The translations under genes and the position numbers were made by a program. Below are positions 8,195 to 15,018 of a stretch of DNA of 23,699 nt, in pieces. The DNA is from DASUPK01 sp036520315. GTDB lineage: Bacteria > Actinomycetota > Thermoleophilia > Solirubrobacterales > 70-9. The notes under the pieces are model-generated. The model searched no databases. It saw nothing but the letters and a program-made list of their open reading frames with translations, and was not told where the DNA came from. The stretch spans positions 1 through 23,699 of the forward strand of contig DATDJZ010000168.1 of assembly GCA_036520315.1 (NCBI GenBank). Reading direction: 5' to 3'. Positions within the stretch are counted from its first letter, which is position 1. Each line of letters starts with the position of its first letter.

Positions 8195-9006
8195 GCCGGG
8201 ACTCTCGCCCGGATGATCGCGCTCCCGGCCTGGTCGTGGACGCGGTGGGTCTCGCGGATCTCGATGTCCTCGAAACCCGCGCCTGCGAGCTCGCGGCGGA
8301 ATTCGTCCTCGGTCAGCGCGCCGGCGACGCAGCCCGTCCACTGCGCCATGTCGCTCCGTGTCGCCTCGTCCATCTCGGGGTCGGCGACGATGTCGGAAAC
8401 CGCGAATCGTCCTCCCGGCCGCAGCACCCGGGCGGCCTCCCGGAAGACCGCTGGCTTGTCTCCCGAGAGATTGATCACGCAGTTGGAGATGATCACGTCG
8501 ACGGAGGCGTCTGGGAGCGGCAACTCCTCGATCGTCCCCTTCAGGAACTCGACGTTCTCGACCCCGGCCTCGCGCTGGTTAGAGCGCGAGAGCTCGAGCA
8601 TCTCGTCGGTCATGTCGACGCCGTAGGCCTTGCCCGTCGATCCGACCCGGCGAGCGGAGAGCAGCACATCGATCCCCCCGCCCGAGCCGAGGTCGAGCAC
8701 AGTCTCGCCTTCGTGGAGCTCGGCGACGGCGGTCGGGTTGCCGCAGCCCAGAGAGGCGAGCTTGGCGGCGTCGGGAAGTGTGTCCTGCTCTGAGATCTCG
8801 TAGAGCCCGGCGCCGAACGTGTCGCCGCCGCAGGCGTCCGGGATGTCCGTGCCACAGCCACAGGACGCCGCGGGACCCTCGGTCGCCTCGGCAGCCGTTG
8901 ACGGGCCGCAGCAGGCGACACGCCCCTCATCCACCGAAGTTGCTGCGGCCGCGTAGCGCTCGCGAACGGCCTCGCGGATCTCGTTCTTCTCGGTCAGCTC
9001 AGCCAT
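8191..9006 (-). CDS. arsM: Arsenite S-adenosylmethionine methyltransferase
   Basis: The 271-aa product contains SAM motif I LDLGSGGGID (residues 104-113) and the ArsM cysteines in family context: LGCGNP (Cys88), SNCVINL (Cys176) and WTGCVAGAL (Cys226), which bind As(III). The N-terminal region adds ACCGPS (Cys32-33), CGC (Cys49, Cys51) and Cys59. It converts arsenite to methylated arsenicals in the cytosol. I chose ATG 9006 because GGAGGAA lies about 8 nt upstream and MAELTEKNEIREAV is the usual kind of start; this overlaps arsR by 13 nt. An alternative start at 9054 lies deep in arsR. It overlaps the following diiron gene by 4 nt. Confidence 0.93.
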   Translation of the reverse strand: MAELTEKNEIREAVRERYAAAATSVDEGRVACCGPSTAAEATEGPAASCGCGTDIPDACGGDTFGAGLYEISEQDTLPDAAKLASLGCGNPTAVAELHEGETVLDLGSGGGIDVLLSARRVGSTGKAYGVDMTDEMLELSRSNQREAGVENVEFLKGTIEELPLPDASVDVIISNCVINLSGDKPAVFREAARVLRPGGRFAVSDIVADPEMDEATRSDMAQWTGCVAGALTEDEFRRELAGAGFEDIEIRETHRVHDQAGSAIIRARVPA

Positions 9007-9347
9007 CCGCTCAATTCCTCCAGTGCCTCGGGGTTGACGTAGTAGTAGGCCCACAGGCCCTGCCGCTCGGAGCCGACGATGCCGGCCTCGCGGAGCACCT
9101 TGAGGTGGTGCGAGACCGTCGGCTGGGAGAGATCGAACAGCGGAACGAGCTCGCAGACGCAGACCTTCCCGGCGTGCTTGCGAAGCACATCAACGAGTTG
9201 CATCCGAATCGGATCGCCCAGGGCTTTGGCAACGGCGCCCATTCGCTCCGCCTGCTCGCGCTCGATGTCCGGATAGACGACGGGCTCGCAACACGGCTGG
9301 CCCACGGGCCGCTTCTGCTTCGGAGCCAGTTCCAGATCGACCGCCAT
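8994..9347 (-). CDS. arsR: ArsR/SmtB family As(III)-responsive repressor
   Basis: The 117-aa winged-helix regulator has recognition helix SQPTVSHHLKVLREAG (about residues 73-88). The metal site VCVCEL (Cys63, Cys65) parallels the CVC of E. coli-type ArsR; an extra CysCys at 19-20 may complete a three-thiolate site. It should bind the divergent promoter region at 9348-9426 and release it when arsenite binds, controlling both its own operon (arsR-arsM-diiron gene) and arsC onward. The ATG at 9347 sits about 8 nt after the -10 element, so the transcript is probably leaderless. Confidence 0.93.
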   Translation of the reverse strand: MAVDLELAPKQKRPVGQPCCEPVVYPDIEREQAERMGAVAKALGDPIRMQLVDVLRKHAGKVCVCELVPLFDLSQPTVSHHLKVLREAGIVGSERQGLWAYYYVNPEALEELSGWLS

Positions 9348-9354
9348 CTATGTA

Positions 9355-9383
9355 CGTATATCGATTGAATAGATGATTGTCAA
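9355..9383 (-). promoter_or_regulatory. arsR promoter
   Basis: On the minus strand, TTGACA (9383-9378) and TATACG (9360-9355) are separated by exactly 17 bp. The -10 lies 7 bp from the arsR ATG, predicting initiation at or next to the start codon. Confidence 0.75.
9365..9383. promoter_or_regulatory. Candidate ArsR operator
   Basis: The 19-bp segment between the two back-to-back -35 hexamers has TTGA/TCAA outer arms. A repressor here would block both promoters at once. The dyad is short and imperfect inside, so this rests mainly on position. Confidence 0.45.
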
Positions 9384-9393
9384 CATTTACGAT
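9365..9393 (+). promoter_or_regulatory. arsC promoter, overlapping the arsR promoter
   Basis: TTGAAT (9365-9370) and TACGAT (9388-9393) are 17 bp apart on the plus strand, upstream of arsC. Each -35 lies within the other promoter's spacer. A strong ribosome site, AGAGGAGG at 9412-9419, precedes the arsC ATG by 7 nt. Confidence 0.6.
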
Positions 9394-9426
9394 TGAGCAA
9401 CCGGCGGGTCGAGAGGAGGCAAGAGA

Positions 9427-10086
9427 ATGAGCATTGAACTTGGACCGACGACCAGAGAGCACGTGCAGCGCTCGGTTGAGGTACTCGCCGAGGAGTTCGC
9501 CGGCATCTTCTCGCGCGAGACGATCGACGCCTACGTCGAGGAGAGCCTCGACCAGTTCGCCGACGCCCGGGTCGAGGAGTTCGTGCCGCTCATGGTCGAG
9601 CGCTTCGCCCGCCAGCGGCTGCGCGCGCTCGCTCAGGCGGAGGGCAAGGTGACGAAGAAGGTGCCGGAGGTCCTCTTCGTCTGCGTCCACAACTCGGGAC
9701 GCAGCCAGATGGCCGCTGGGCTGCTGGACAAGCTCGCTGAGGGGCGGGTTCACGTTCTTTCCGCCGGCTCCGAGCCCGCCGACCAGCTCAACCCGAACGC
9801 GGTTGCGGCGATGAGTGAACTCGGCGTGGACATCTCGCAGGAGTTCCCCAAGCCGCTCAGCGATGAGGTCGTTCGCGCCGCTGACGCCGTGATCACCATG
9901 GGGTGCGGCGACGCCTGCCCGATCTATCCGGGCAAGCGCTACGAGGACTGGGATCTCGAAGATCCCGAGGGGAAGGACCTCGAGACGGTGCGCCGCATCC
10001 GCGACGAGATCCGCGACCGCGTCGAGCGGCTGGTCGCAACGCTGACCGATTCGGAGTCGCCCCGGGCGCAGGGGGTTACCGAGTGA
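9427..10086 (+). CDS. arsC: Arsenate reductase, LMW-phosphatase type with N-terminal three-helix domain
   Basis: The 219-aa protein has two parts. Residues 1-72 are helical and acidic, matching the three-helix dimerisation domain found on some actinobacterial ArsC proteins. From residue 79 a low-molecular-weight phosphatase fold begins with the P-loop C86-VHNSG-R92. The GCGDAC cysteines further on are candidate resolving thiols, and DWDLEDP holds the catalytic Asp region. It reduces arsenate to arsenite with electrons from a thiol relay (thioredoxin or mycothiol/mycoredoxin type; which one is not visible). The ATG at 9427 has a strong ribosome site. The stop overlaps the next start as GTGA. 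Confidence 0.92.
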   Translation: MSIELGPTTREHVQRSVEVLAEEFAGIFSRETIDAYVEESLDQFADARVEEFVPLMVERFARQRLRALAQAEGKVTKKVPEVLFVCVHNSGRSQMAAGLLDKLAEGRVHVLSAGSEPADQLNPNAVAAMSELGVDISQEFPKPLSDEVVRAADAVITMGCGDACPIYPGKRYEDWDLEDPEGKDLETVRRIRDEIRDRVERLVATLTDSESPRAQGVTE

Positions 10087-10805
10087 GCGGCCCGGTAGCC
10101 GTGATCACCGACATCCACGGCAACCTGCCGGCATTCGTGGCCGCGCTCGCGCGCATCGAGGAGTTCGGGATCGATCAGATCTACTGCGGCGGCGACCTGG
10201 TCGGGTATGGCCCATGGCCCAACGAGGTGTGCGATCTGATCCAGGAGCGAGGGATCCCGACGATCTACGGCAACTACGACTACGCGATCGGCCGCGACGA
10301 CGAGGACTGCATGTGCGCCTACCCGAACCAGCACGATCGCGACCTCGGCCAGCTCTCGGTCGACTGGACGCTCGAGCACACGAGCCAAGCCTCGAAGGAC
10401 TTCATGCGGGAACTGCCCTTCGACCTCCGGTTCGAGCTCGGCGGCCAACGGATCCGGCTCGTCCACGGCTCGCCCCGCAAGGTGAACGAGTATCTCTTCG
10501 AGGACAAGCCTGCCAAGACGTTCGAGCGGATCGCCAGGGGCTCGGACTGCGACGTTCTCGTCTTCGGCCACACCCACCAGCCGTGGATCCACGAATACGG
10601 CGGCGTCCTCTTCGTCAACTGCGGATCGGTCGGCAAGCCGAAGGACGGCGACCCGCGCGGCGGCTTCTCGGTCCTCGAGGAAGGCGACGACGGGGTGGCC
10701 GCTCGGATCGAGCGTTTCGAATACGACGCCGACTACGCAGCGAGCCAAGTCTCCGAGTCCGGCCTGCCAGGCGAGTACGCCGAGAAGCTGCTGATCGCGG
10801 CCTGA
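10083..10805 (+). CDS. Calcineurin-like metallophosphoesterase (YfcE/MJ0936 type)
   Basis: The 240-aa product starts at a GTG overlapping the arsC stop (GTGA). Dimetal phosphoesterase motifs are in order: D10-I-H12, GGD38, GN64YD (in place of GNHD), LVHGSPR and GHTH. Members of this family cleave phosphodiesters or phosphomonoesters, but the substrate is not readable from sequence. Tight coupling between arsC and the channel gene implies a function in arsenate or phosphate-ester stress. Longer readings upstream run through arsC in another frame and are not supported. Confidence 0.88.
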   Translation: MSGPVAVITDIHGNLPAFVAALARIEEFGIDQIYCGGDLVGYGPWPNEVCDLIQERGIPTIYGNYDYAIGRDDEDCMCAYPNQHDRDLGQLSVDWTLEHTSQASKDFMRELPFDLRFELGGQRIRLVHGSPRKVNEYLFEDKPAKTFERIARGSDCDVLVFGHTHQPWIHEYGGVLFVNCGSVGKPKDGDPRGGFSVLEEGDDGVAARIERFEYDADYAASQVSESGLPGEYAEKLLIAA

Positions 10806-10819
10806 CCCTGCGGCTCCGG

Positions 10820-11557
10820 ATGAACCCTCCCCTCCCGCGACGGCTCTTCGCCGAGTTCCTGGGCTCGGCCTTTCTGGCCGCGGTGGTGATCGGCTCCGGG
10901 ATCGCCGCCGCGGAGCTCTCGCCGGGTGACACGGGACTCCAGCTGTTCGAGAACGCCGCCGCCACGGCGGCGGGCCTGTTCACGATCATCCTGATGTTCG
11001 GCCCCGTATCGGGCGGTCACTTCAACCCGGTCGTCTCCCTGGTCGACGCGAGCTTCGGCGGCCTGCCCCGGCGGGACGCGCTCGCCTACATACCCGCCCA
11101 GGTGCTCGGCTGCATCGCGGGTGCCATCGTCGCGAACGGGATGTTCGGGCTGGCGGCGATCAGCATCTCGGACAAGCACCGCGCCTCGGACGCCCATCTG
11201 CTCGCCGAGGTGGTGGCGACGCTCGGGCTCCTGCTGGTGATCTTCTCCCTCGCGCGAACCCGCCGCGGATCGTTGGCGCCCGCGGCGGTCGGGGCCTACA
11301 TCGGCGCGGCCTACTTCTTCACAAGCTCGACGAGCTTCGCCAACCCGGCGATCACCGTCGGGCGGATGTTCTCGGACACCTTCGCGGGCATCGCACCGAG
11401 CTCGGTGCCGGCGTTCATCGTCGCGCAACTGGTCGGCGGCGCCGTGGCGATCGGCGCCATCCGGATTCTCTATCCCGACATCACCCCGGAGGAGGCGGCA
11501 GAGGTCATGGTGCCGCACGACGGAGCGGCCCCGGCCCCCCAGCGCTCTGGCACCTGA
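10820..11557 (+). CDS. MIP-family (aquaglyceroporin) channel, candidate arsenite efflux channel
   Basis: The 245-aa membrane protein has six hydrophobic spans and the two MIP half-helix boxes: FNPVV (NPV at 69-71) and FANPAIT (NPA at 175-177). The residue after NPA is Ile178, whereas water and glycerol channels normally have the selectivity-filter Arg there. As I recall, AqpS of Sinorhizobium meliloti, the ars-operon channel that passes As(III), also replaces this Arg with a small hydrophobic residue. Being co-transcribed with arsC, it probably lets arsenite made by ArsC diffuse out. ATG 10820 gives the standard MIP N-terminus, 14 nt after the previous stop. Confidence 0.87.
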   Translation: MNPPLPRRLFAEFLGSAFLAAVVIGSGIAAAELSPGDTGLQLFENAAATAAGLFTIILMFGPVSGGHFNPVVSLVDASFGGLPRRDALAYIPAQVLGCIAGAIVANGMFGLAAISISDKHRASDAHLLAEVVATLGLLLVIFSLARTRRGSLAPAAVGAYIGAAYFFTSSTSFANPAITVGRMFSDTFAGIAPSSVPAFIVAQLVGGAVAIGAIRILYPDITPEEAAEVMVPHDGAAPAPQRSGT

Positions 11558-11564
11558 GGAGCGC

Positions 11565-11582
11565 CTTCACAGCCTCTTCACG
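11565..11582 (+). promoter_or_regulatory. Candidate PhoP box
   Basis: CTTCAC at 11565 and CTTCAC at 11576 are direct repeats spaced exactly 11 bp, the period of actinobacterial PhoP boxes. They lie 34 bp before the TIM-barrel gene. Two units only, so chance is possible. Confidence 0.4.
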
Positions 11583-11615
11583 GGATTTGGCGGGCTCGGT
11601 CGTACTTTCGGATCG

Positions 11616-12527
11616 ATGCCCTTCAGGGACCCGGACAACATGAAGCAAGTTCCGCGTGACGGCGCGGCCGCGCGCCTGGGGCTCAGCATTCCCTACGACT
11701 GGTGGCCCGCGGCGCCGATCCTGAAGGAGATCGAGGCCGCCGGCTTCAGCTACGTCCAGGTCCCCTCACCCCCGCCCTCGGTGCTGGTTCATCCGCGCGA
11801 CGCCCATCGGCACGCCTCCGCGCTCTCCGAGACGCTCGGGACGTCCGGGCTGCGCCCCGTGCTTCACGGGCCCGGCTCGGTGCGTGCCGGCATGCGGCAC
11901 GGGGATCTCGCCCTGGGAGGCCTGATCGAGTACGCGGCCGAGGTGGGCGCCTCGCACGTCGTCTACCACGCCGCCAACCTTCCGGACGAGCCCGCCAGCG
12001 AGGACGGGCGGCTGGCGGAGACCCGTTCGCTCGCGGCACTGGCGAACCGCGCCGAGCGGGTCGGCGTGATCATCGCCCTCGAGAACCTGGCGCCCGTCTA
12101 TCCCGCGCCCGACGCCCTCTCGTTCACCCCGATGATCCTGCGAACGATGGTGAAGCGAATCTCGTCTCCGGCGGTGGGCCTCTGCGTCGACGTCGGCCAC
12201 GCCAACATTGTCGCCGAGCTGCGCCATACGGACCCCCTCGAGCTGATCGAGCCCGTCCTCGATCGGATCGTGATGTTCCATCTGCACGACAACCTCGGCG
12301 CGCGCCAAGGCGCATCGGACTCGCCCGAGCTCGACCCGCTCCGCCTCGACCTCCACCTGGCGCCTGGCCGCGGCACCGTCCCCTGGGACCACCTCGCGCC
12401 TCTGTTCGCGCGCAAGAACGGGGCCCCTCTCATCCTCGAGGTTCATCCGCCGCGGCCCTCGGCCGCGCGGCTCTTCGAGGCGGTCGTCGAGGCGGTCGCC
12501 CCTCCCAGCGTTCCAGCCGCGGCCTAG
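11616..12527 (+). CDS. Sugar phosphate isomerase/epimerase-like TIM-barrel protein
   Basis: The 303-aa product belongs to the xylose-isomerase-like (AP endonuclease 2) TIM-barrel superfamily. Metal-site strand ends are visible: LENLAP (Glu156), CVDVGH (Asp192, His195), FHLHDN (His222, His224) and LEVHPP (Glu275). An early HGPGS (His84) is also typical. Members act as isomerases, epimerases or endonuclease IV; the sequence does not fix which. ATG 11616 is used, and ATG 11640 is an equally plausible start. It follows the channel gene by 58 bp with a possible PhoP box between, so it may be a separate phosphate-regulated unit. Its stop is 8 bp from the convergent zinc-ribbon gene's stop. Confidence 0.78.
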   Translation: MPFRDPDNMKQVPRDGAAARLGLSIPYDWWPAAPILKEIEAAGFSYVQVPSPPPSVLVHPRDAHRHASALSETLGTSGLRPVLHGPGSVRAGMRHGDLALGGLIEYAAEVGASHVVYHAANLPDEPASEDGRLAETRSLAALANRAERVGVIIALENLAPVYPAPDALSFTPMILRTMVKRISSPAVGLCVDVGHANIVAELRHTDPLELIEPVLDRIVMFHLHDNLGARQGASDSPELDPLRLDLHLAPGRGTVPWDHLAPLFARKNGAPLILEVHPPRPSAARLFEAVVEAVAPPSVPAAA

Positions 12528-12535
12528 CGACCGGG

Positions 12536-13855
12536 TCAGCTTCCGGTCAGCGTGCCCTGACCCTGTGCCGCATCGTCAGCGCCGGCGGCGCCCTGGTCGC
12601 TTGTGATTCCCTCGAGGGACAGGATTCCTTCACCCGCAACGCCGACCGCCACCTGGACCGCCTGACCGGGAGTGAGCCGGTTCGGGTCGATGCCGGCGGG
12701 CACCGCCAGGGGCGCCAGGTCGCGACCCGACTCTCGGACGTCGTCCGCCGACAGGATCAGCCTCGGCGTACCCACCGGACACCGCGTCTGAACGACGGAC
12801 TCGAGCGTCGCGCTGGTCGCCTGACCGCTCACGGTCATCGAGGTCTGGGTGAGCTCCGGCATCACCACGGGCGGAGCGGGCAACCCGGTCCGCTCGTCGT
12901 AGCCCGGGGTGCACGCTGGGTCCACCCTCCAGTCCGCCGGGTCCAGCGGGGCGATCGGCGGAAAGGCGGCTCCGATCTGGACACCGACCTGGACCGTGGA
13001 GCCGACCTTCGGCGGCGGAGTCACCCCCGAGTGGGGCCAAGTGACCAGGATCGAGGCTCCGAGTCCGGAGACGGTGTAGACGTAGTGATCGCTCGCGTTG
13101 GCGCCATCGCAGGGCGCTGAAGGCTGCTCGAGATCGGCGCAGTAGGTGACCGTCCCCTGGAAGCTCGTCACGTCGGCCGTCCCGACCGGGCTCCGCGCGC
13201 CGTCCTCCGCGTAGGTGCCGTTGCTGAGCTTCCTCACTGGGCTCTCGACCTGGTCGCCGACCTGGGGCAGCGCGTCGGCGTGGATCGCGATCAGGCCGCC
13301 GCCGGCCGAGACCGTGTAGCTCTGCGCGACCGGATTCGAGTGGACGACCGTCCCGCTGAAGCTGATCGGCGCCTCCTTCTGCTTCTTCTTCTTTTTCTTC
13401 TGATCACCCCCGCCCCCACCGCCGCCGGACGACTCCGTGGGCGTCGTGGAGGCGACGGAAGCCGCCGCAGGGGCGGCCGCGGCGAGCGGACCCGAGCCAC
13501 CCCCGCCACCACCCGAGGCCACCGGAGGCGCCTCCGGCGGCGCCTCGACGACCGCAGGGGGCGAGGGCGCTGCGACGATCCCGGCCAGATTGGGGCTGAT
13601 TGCGGTGCCGAGCACCACCCCGAAGCCGAGAGCCAGCACGCCGAGCAGGCTCGCCATCTCCGGAGCTATCGGAAGGCGCCACACCCGTCCTCCCGCGACA
13701 GCCGGTGCCGCGGCGCTCGGCGCGGGCAGCGTGTAGGGCATCGCCAGCGGCGGGCCGACGCGCTGGCCGCACTCCACGCAGTAGCGCTGGTCGCTTGCCA
13801 GCTGCGCCCCGCAGCTCGAGCAGGGCCCGCGGACGTTGGTCTGCTCGCCCGCCAC
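12536..13855 (-). CDS. Zinc-ribbon membrane protein with large C-terminal extracytoplasmic region
   Basis: The GTG at 13855 begins a 439-aa product. It has a zinc ribbon C12-SSC15...C26-VEC29, a membrane span at about 67-95, then a low-complexity Pro/Ala/Gly linker ending in poly-Gly and a six-Lys run. A C-terminal region of about 270 residues follows, rich in beta-type sequence with repeated VGDQV, VGSTVQVGV and PGQAVQVAVGV stretches that look like small beta-barrel or OB-like modules. By topology the ribbon would be cytoplasmic and the C-terminus outside. Its ribbon shares DQRYC..CG with the gene at 14382-14999. It is the last of the genes trailing pstB, starting 5 nt after the previous stop. 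I do not recognise the family. Confidence 0.75.
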   Translation of the reverse strand: MAGEQTNVRGPCSSCGAQLASDQRYCVECGQRVGPPLAMPYTLPAPSAAAPAVAGGRVWRLPIAPEMASLLGVLALGFGVVLGTAISPNLAGIVAAPSPPAVVEAPPEAPPVASGGGGGGSGPLAAAAPAAASVASTTPTESSGGGGGGGDQKKKKKKQKEAPISFSGTVVHSNPVAQSYTVSAGGGLIAIHADALPQVGDQVESPVRKLSNGTYAEDGARSPVGTADVTSFQGTVTYCADLEQPSAPCDGANASDHYVYTVSGLGASILVTWPHSGVTPPPKVGSTVQVGVQIGAAFPPIAPLDPADWRVDPACTPGYDERTGLPAPPVVMPELTQTSMTVSGQATSATLESVVQTRCPVGTPRLILSADDVRESGRDLAPLAVPAGIDPNRLTPGQAVQVAVGVAGEGILSLEGITSDQGAAGADDAAQGQGTLTGS

Positions 13856-13860
13856 CGGGC

Positions 13861-14388
13861 CTACGAGGTCGGCTTGGGGCTCTCGCCGGGCTTCGCGGCG
13901 GGCCTGAGCTCGTTGCCGCACTGCCAGCAGAACACCGCCCCGCGCGCCTGCAGGGCGCCGCAGGACGGACATGACCCCGCGGCACCGGCCTCGCCGAGCT
14001 TCAGCAACCGCTCGATCTGGCCGAGCTCGCCATCGACCTCCTGGAGCTTGGCGGCCTGCTTGTTGAGGACGTCGAGCCGGTAGTGGTCGCGCGCAGCCAT
14101 CTCATAGGCCATCCCACCGAGATCCCACTGGAGCTCGGCGAACTTGCGCGAAAGCTCCTCACGCTGGCGCAGCAGCTCGGGCTGGTCGACCGGCGTGCCC
14201 ACGGGCGAGATGCCATTGGAACTCGCCGCGGCCGGCCTGCGACGCCCGCCCTTCCCCTTGGGGCCCACCCTGGAAGGGCGAGCGATCGCGCGCGGCGGCC
14301 GTACGGGCTGCCGGATCGTCTCCAGGAACCCCGGCCTCTTGCCGGGTCGCTTCGCCGGTGGTCTTCCTGCGTCGGCCACGATCAGCAC
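13861..14388 (-). CDS. Coiled-coil protein with C-terminal zinc ribbon
   Basis: The 175-aa product begins at GTG 14388, overlapping the previous stop by 7 nt; GTG 14379 is an alternative giving 172 aa. Residues 1-60 are basic and rich in Pro, Arg and Lys. Residues 70-132 form a heptad-like helix (ELLRQREELSRKFAELQWDL, KLQEVDGELGQIERLLKL). A C-terminal ribbon follows: C140-PSC143...C154-WQC157. No membrane span or signal peptide is seen, so it is probably a cytoplasmic adaptor. It lies between two membrane zinc-ribbon genes in the same leftward operon, suggesting a shared complex. The function is unknown. Confidence 0.7.
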   Translation of the reverse strand: MLIVADAGRPPAKRPGKRPGFLETIRQPVRPPRAIARPSRVGPKGKGGRRRPAAASSNGISPVGTPVDQPELLRQREELSRKFAELQWDLGGMAYEMAARDHYRLDVLNKQAAKLQEVDGELGQIERLLKLGEAGAAGSCPSCGALQARGAVFCWQCGNELRPAAKPGESPKPTS

Positions 14389-14999
14389 CCGATGCAGGTG
14401 GCGTCGCTGCCGCCGCCCGCCTGTCCGCCCGGATCGAGCTTTTCCGGAGTGCCCTGCGTCGCAACCACGTCCGGGCCGCTCTTGGCGTTCTCCTGGACCG
14501 ACTTGTTCGTGTCGGCAGTCTGGATGCCCTCCGTGTTGCCGCTGCCTCCCTGGACCACATTCCCCGAGCCTGGAGCGGTGTCGGCGGTGGCCGCCTTCGC
14601 CCCCTTGTCGTTGGCCTTGGGCGCGGCGGCGGTCGCCGTTGTGTCGGTCGGGGTGGTCGCGGTCGTGGTTGTGGGCGCCGCCTGGGCCGCGACCGTCTGG
14701 GTGGTGTCGTTGTCCTTCTTGCCGATCAACACCCCGAGCAGCAGGAACACGCCCAGAAGCGCGATCGCCCCGATCGCGACGAGGGGCGACCACTGGGGGT
14801 TGGACGTCCCCGTCGTGCCCGCCGGTGCCCCGGCTGTCGCGGGCTGTCCGGCCTGCAGGATCTGCGTCTCGTAGTCGACCCGGGCCTCACCGCGGCGCCA
14901 GCCACAGTTCAGGCAGTAGCGCTGGTCGGCGGCCAGCGCCGATCCGCATTCCGGGCAGGTGGTGCCGTCCCCGGCCGGCGTTGGTTGTTCCGTGGTCAT
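14382..14999 (-). CDS. Zinc-ribbon single-span membrane protein with C-terminal CxxC
   Basis: The 205-aa product has an N-terminal ribbon C15-PEC18...C29-LNC32, one membrane span at about 71-93, and a Thr/Ala/Gly-rich tail that ends in CIGC (Cys202, Cys205). With the N-terminus inside, the terminal CxxC would be outside the membrane and could form a disulfide or bind metal. GGAGA five nt before ATG 14999 supports the start. It follows the lipoprotein gene by 19 nt and overlaps the next gene by 7 nt. It is a paralogue of the 12536-13855 gene at the ribbon only. I do not recognise a named family. Confidence 0.75.
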   Translation of the reverse strand: MTTEQPTPAGDGTTCPECGSALAADQRYCLNCGWRRGEARVDYETQILQAGQPATAGAPAGTTGTSNPQWSPLVAIGAIALLGVFLLLGVLIGKKDNDTTQTVAAQAAPTTTTATTPTDTTATAAAPKANDKGAKAATADTAPGSGNVVQGGSGNTEGIQTADTNKSVQENAKSGPDVVATQGTPEKLDPGGQAGGGSDATCIGC

Positions 15000-15018
15000 G
15001 AGGTCTCCTTTGAATCGC

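Noticed and set aside
8194..8341. N-terminal extension of the R2-like protein
   Set aside because: Arginine-rich stretch lying in another frame of arsM; the ATGA overlap at 8191-8194 gives a normal start.
10214..11557. 447-codon reading as a fusion ahead of the aquaporin
   Set aside because: The first 200 codons are an out-of-frame reading of the phosphoesterase gene; MIP homology starts at the ATG at 10820.
12533..12563. GGGTCAG/CTGACCC stem as a terminator between convergent genes
   Set aside because: Only 7 bp with a 17-nt loop and no T-run; too weak to call.
13370..13560. Poly-Lys and poly-Gly tract as a possible nucleotide repeat or frameshift site
   Set aside because: The frame is uninterrupted and the tract reads as a linker between a membrane span and an outer domain, so it is coding low complexity.
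13861..14388. Zinc-ribbon proteins as transcription factors or RNA polymerase subunits
   Set aside because: They have short double-CxxC ribbons of the general type, with membrane spans or coiled coils and no DNA-binding domain.
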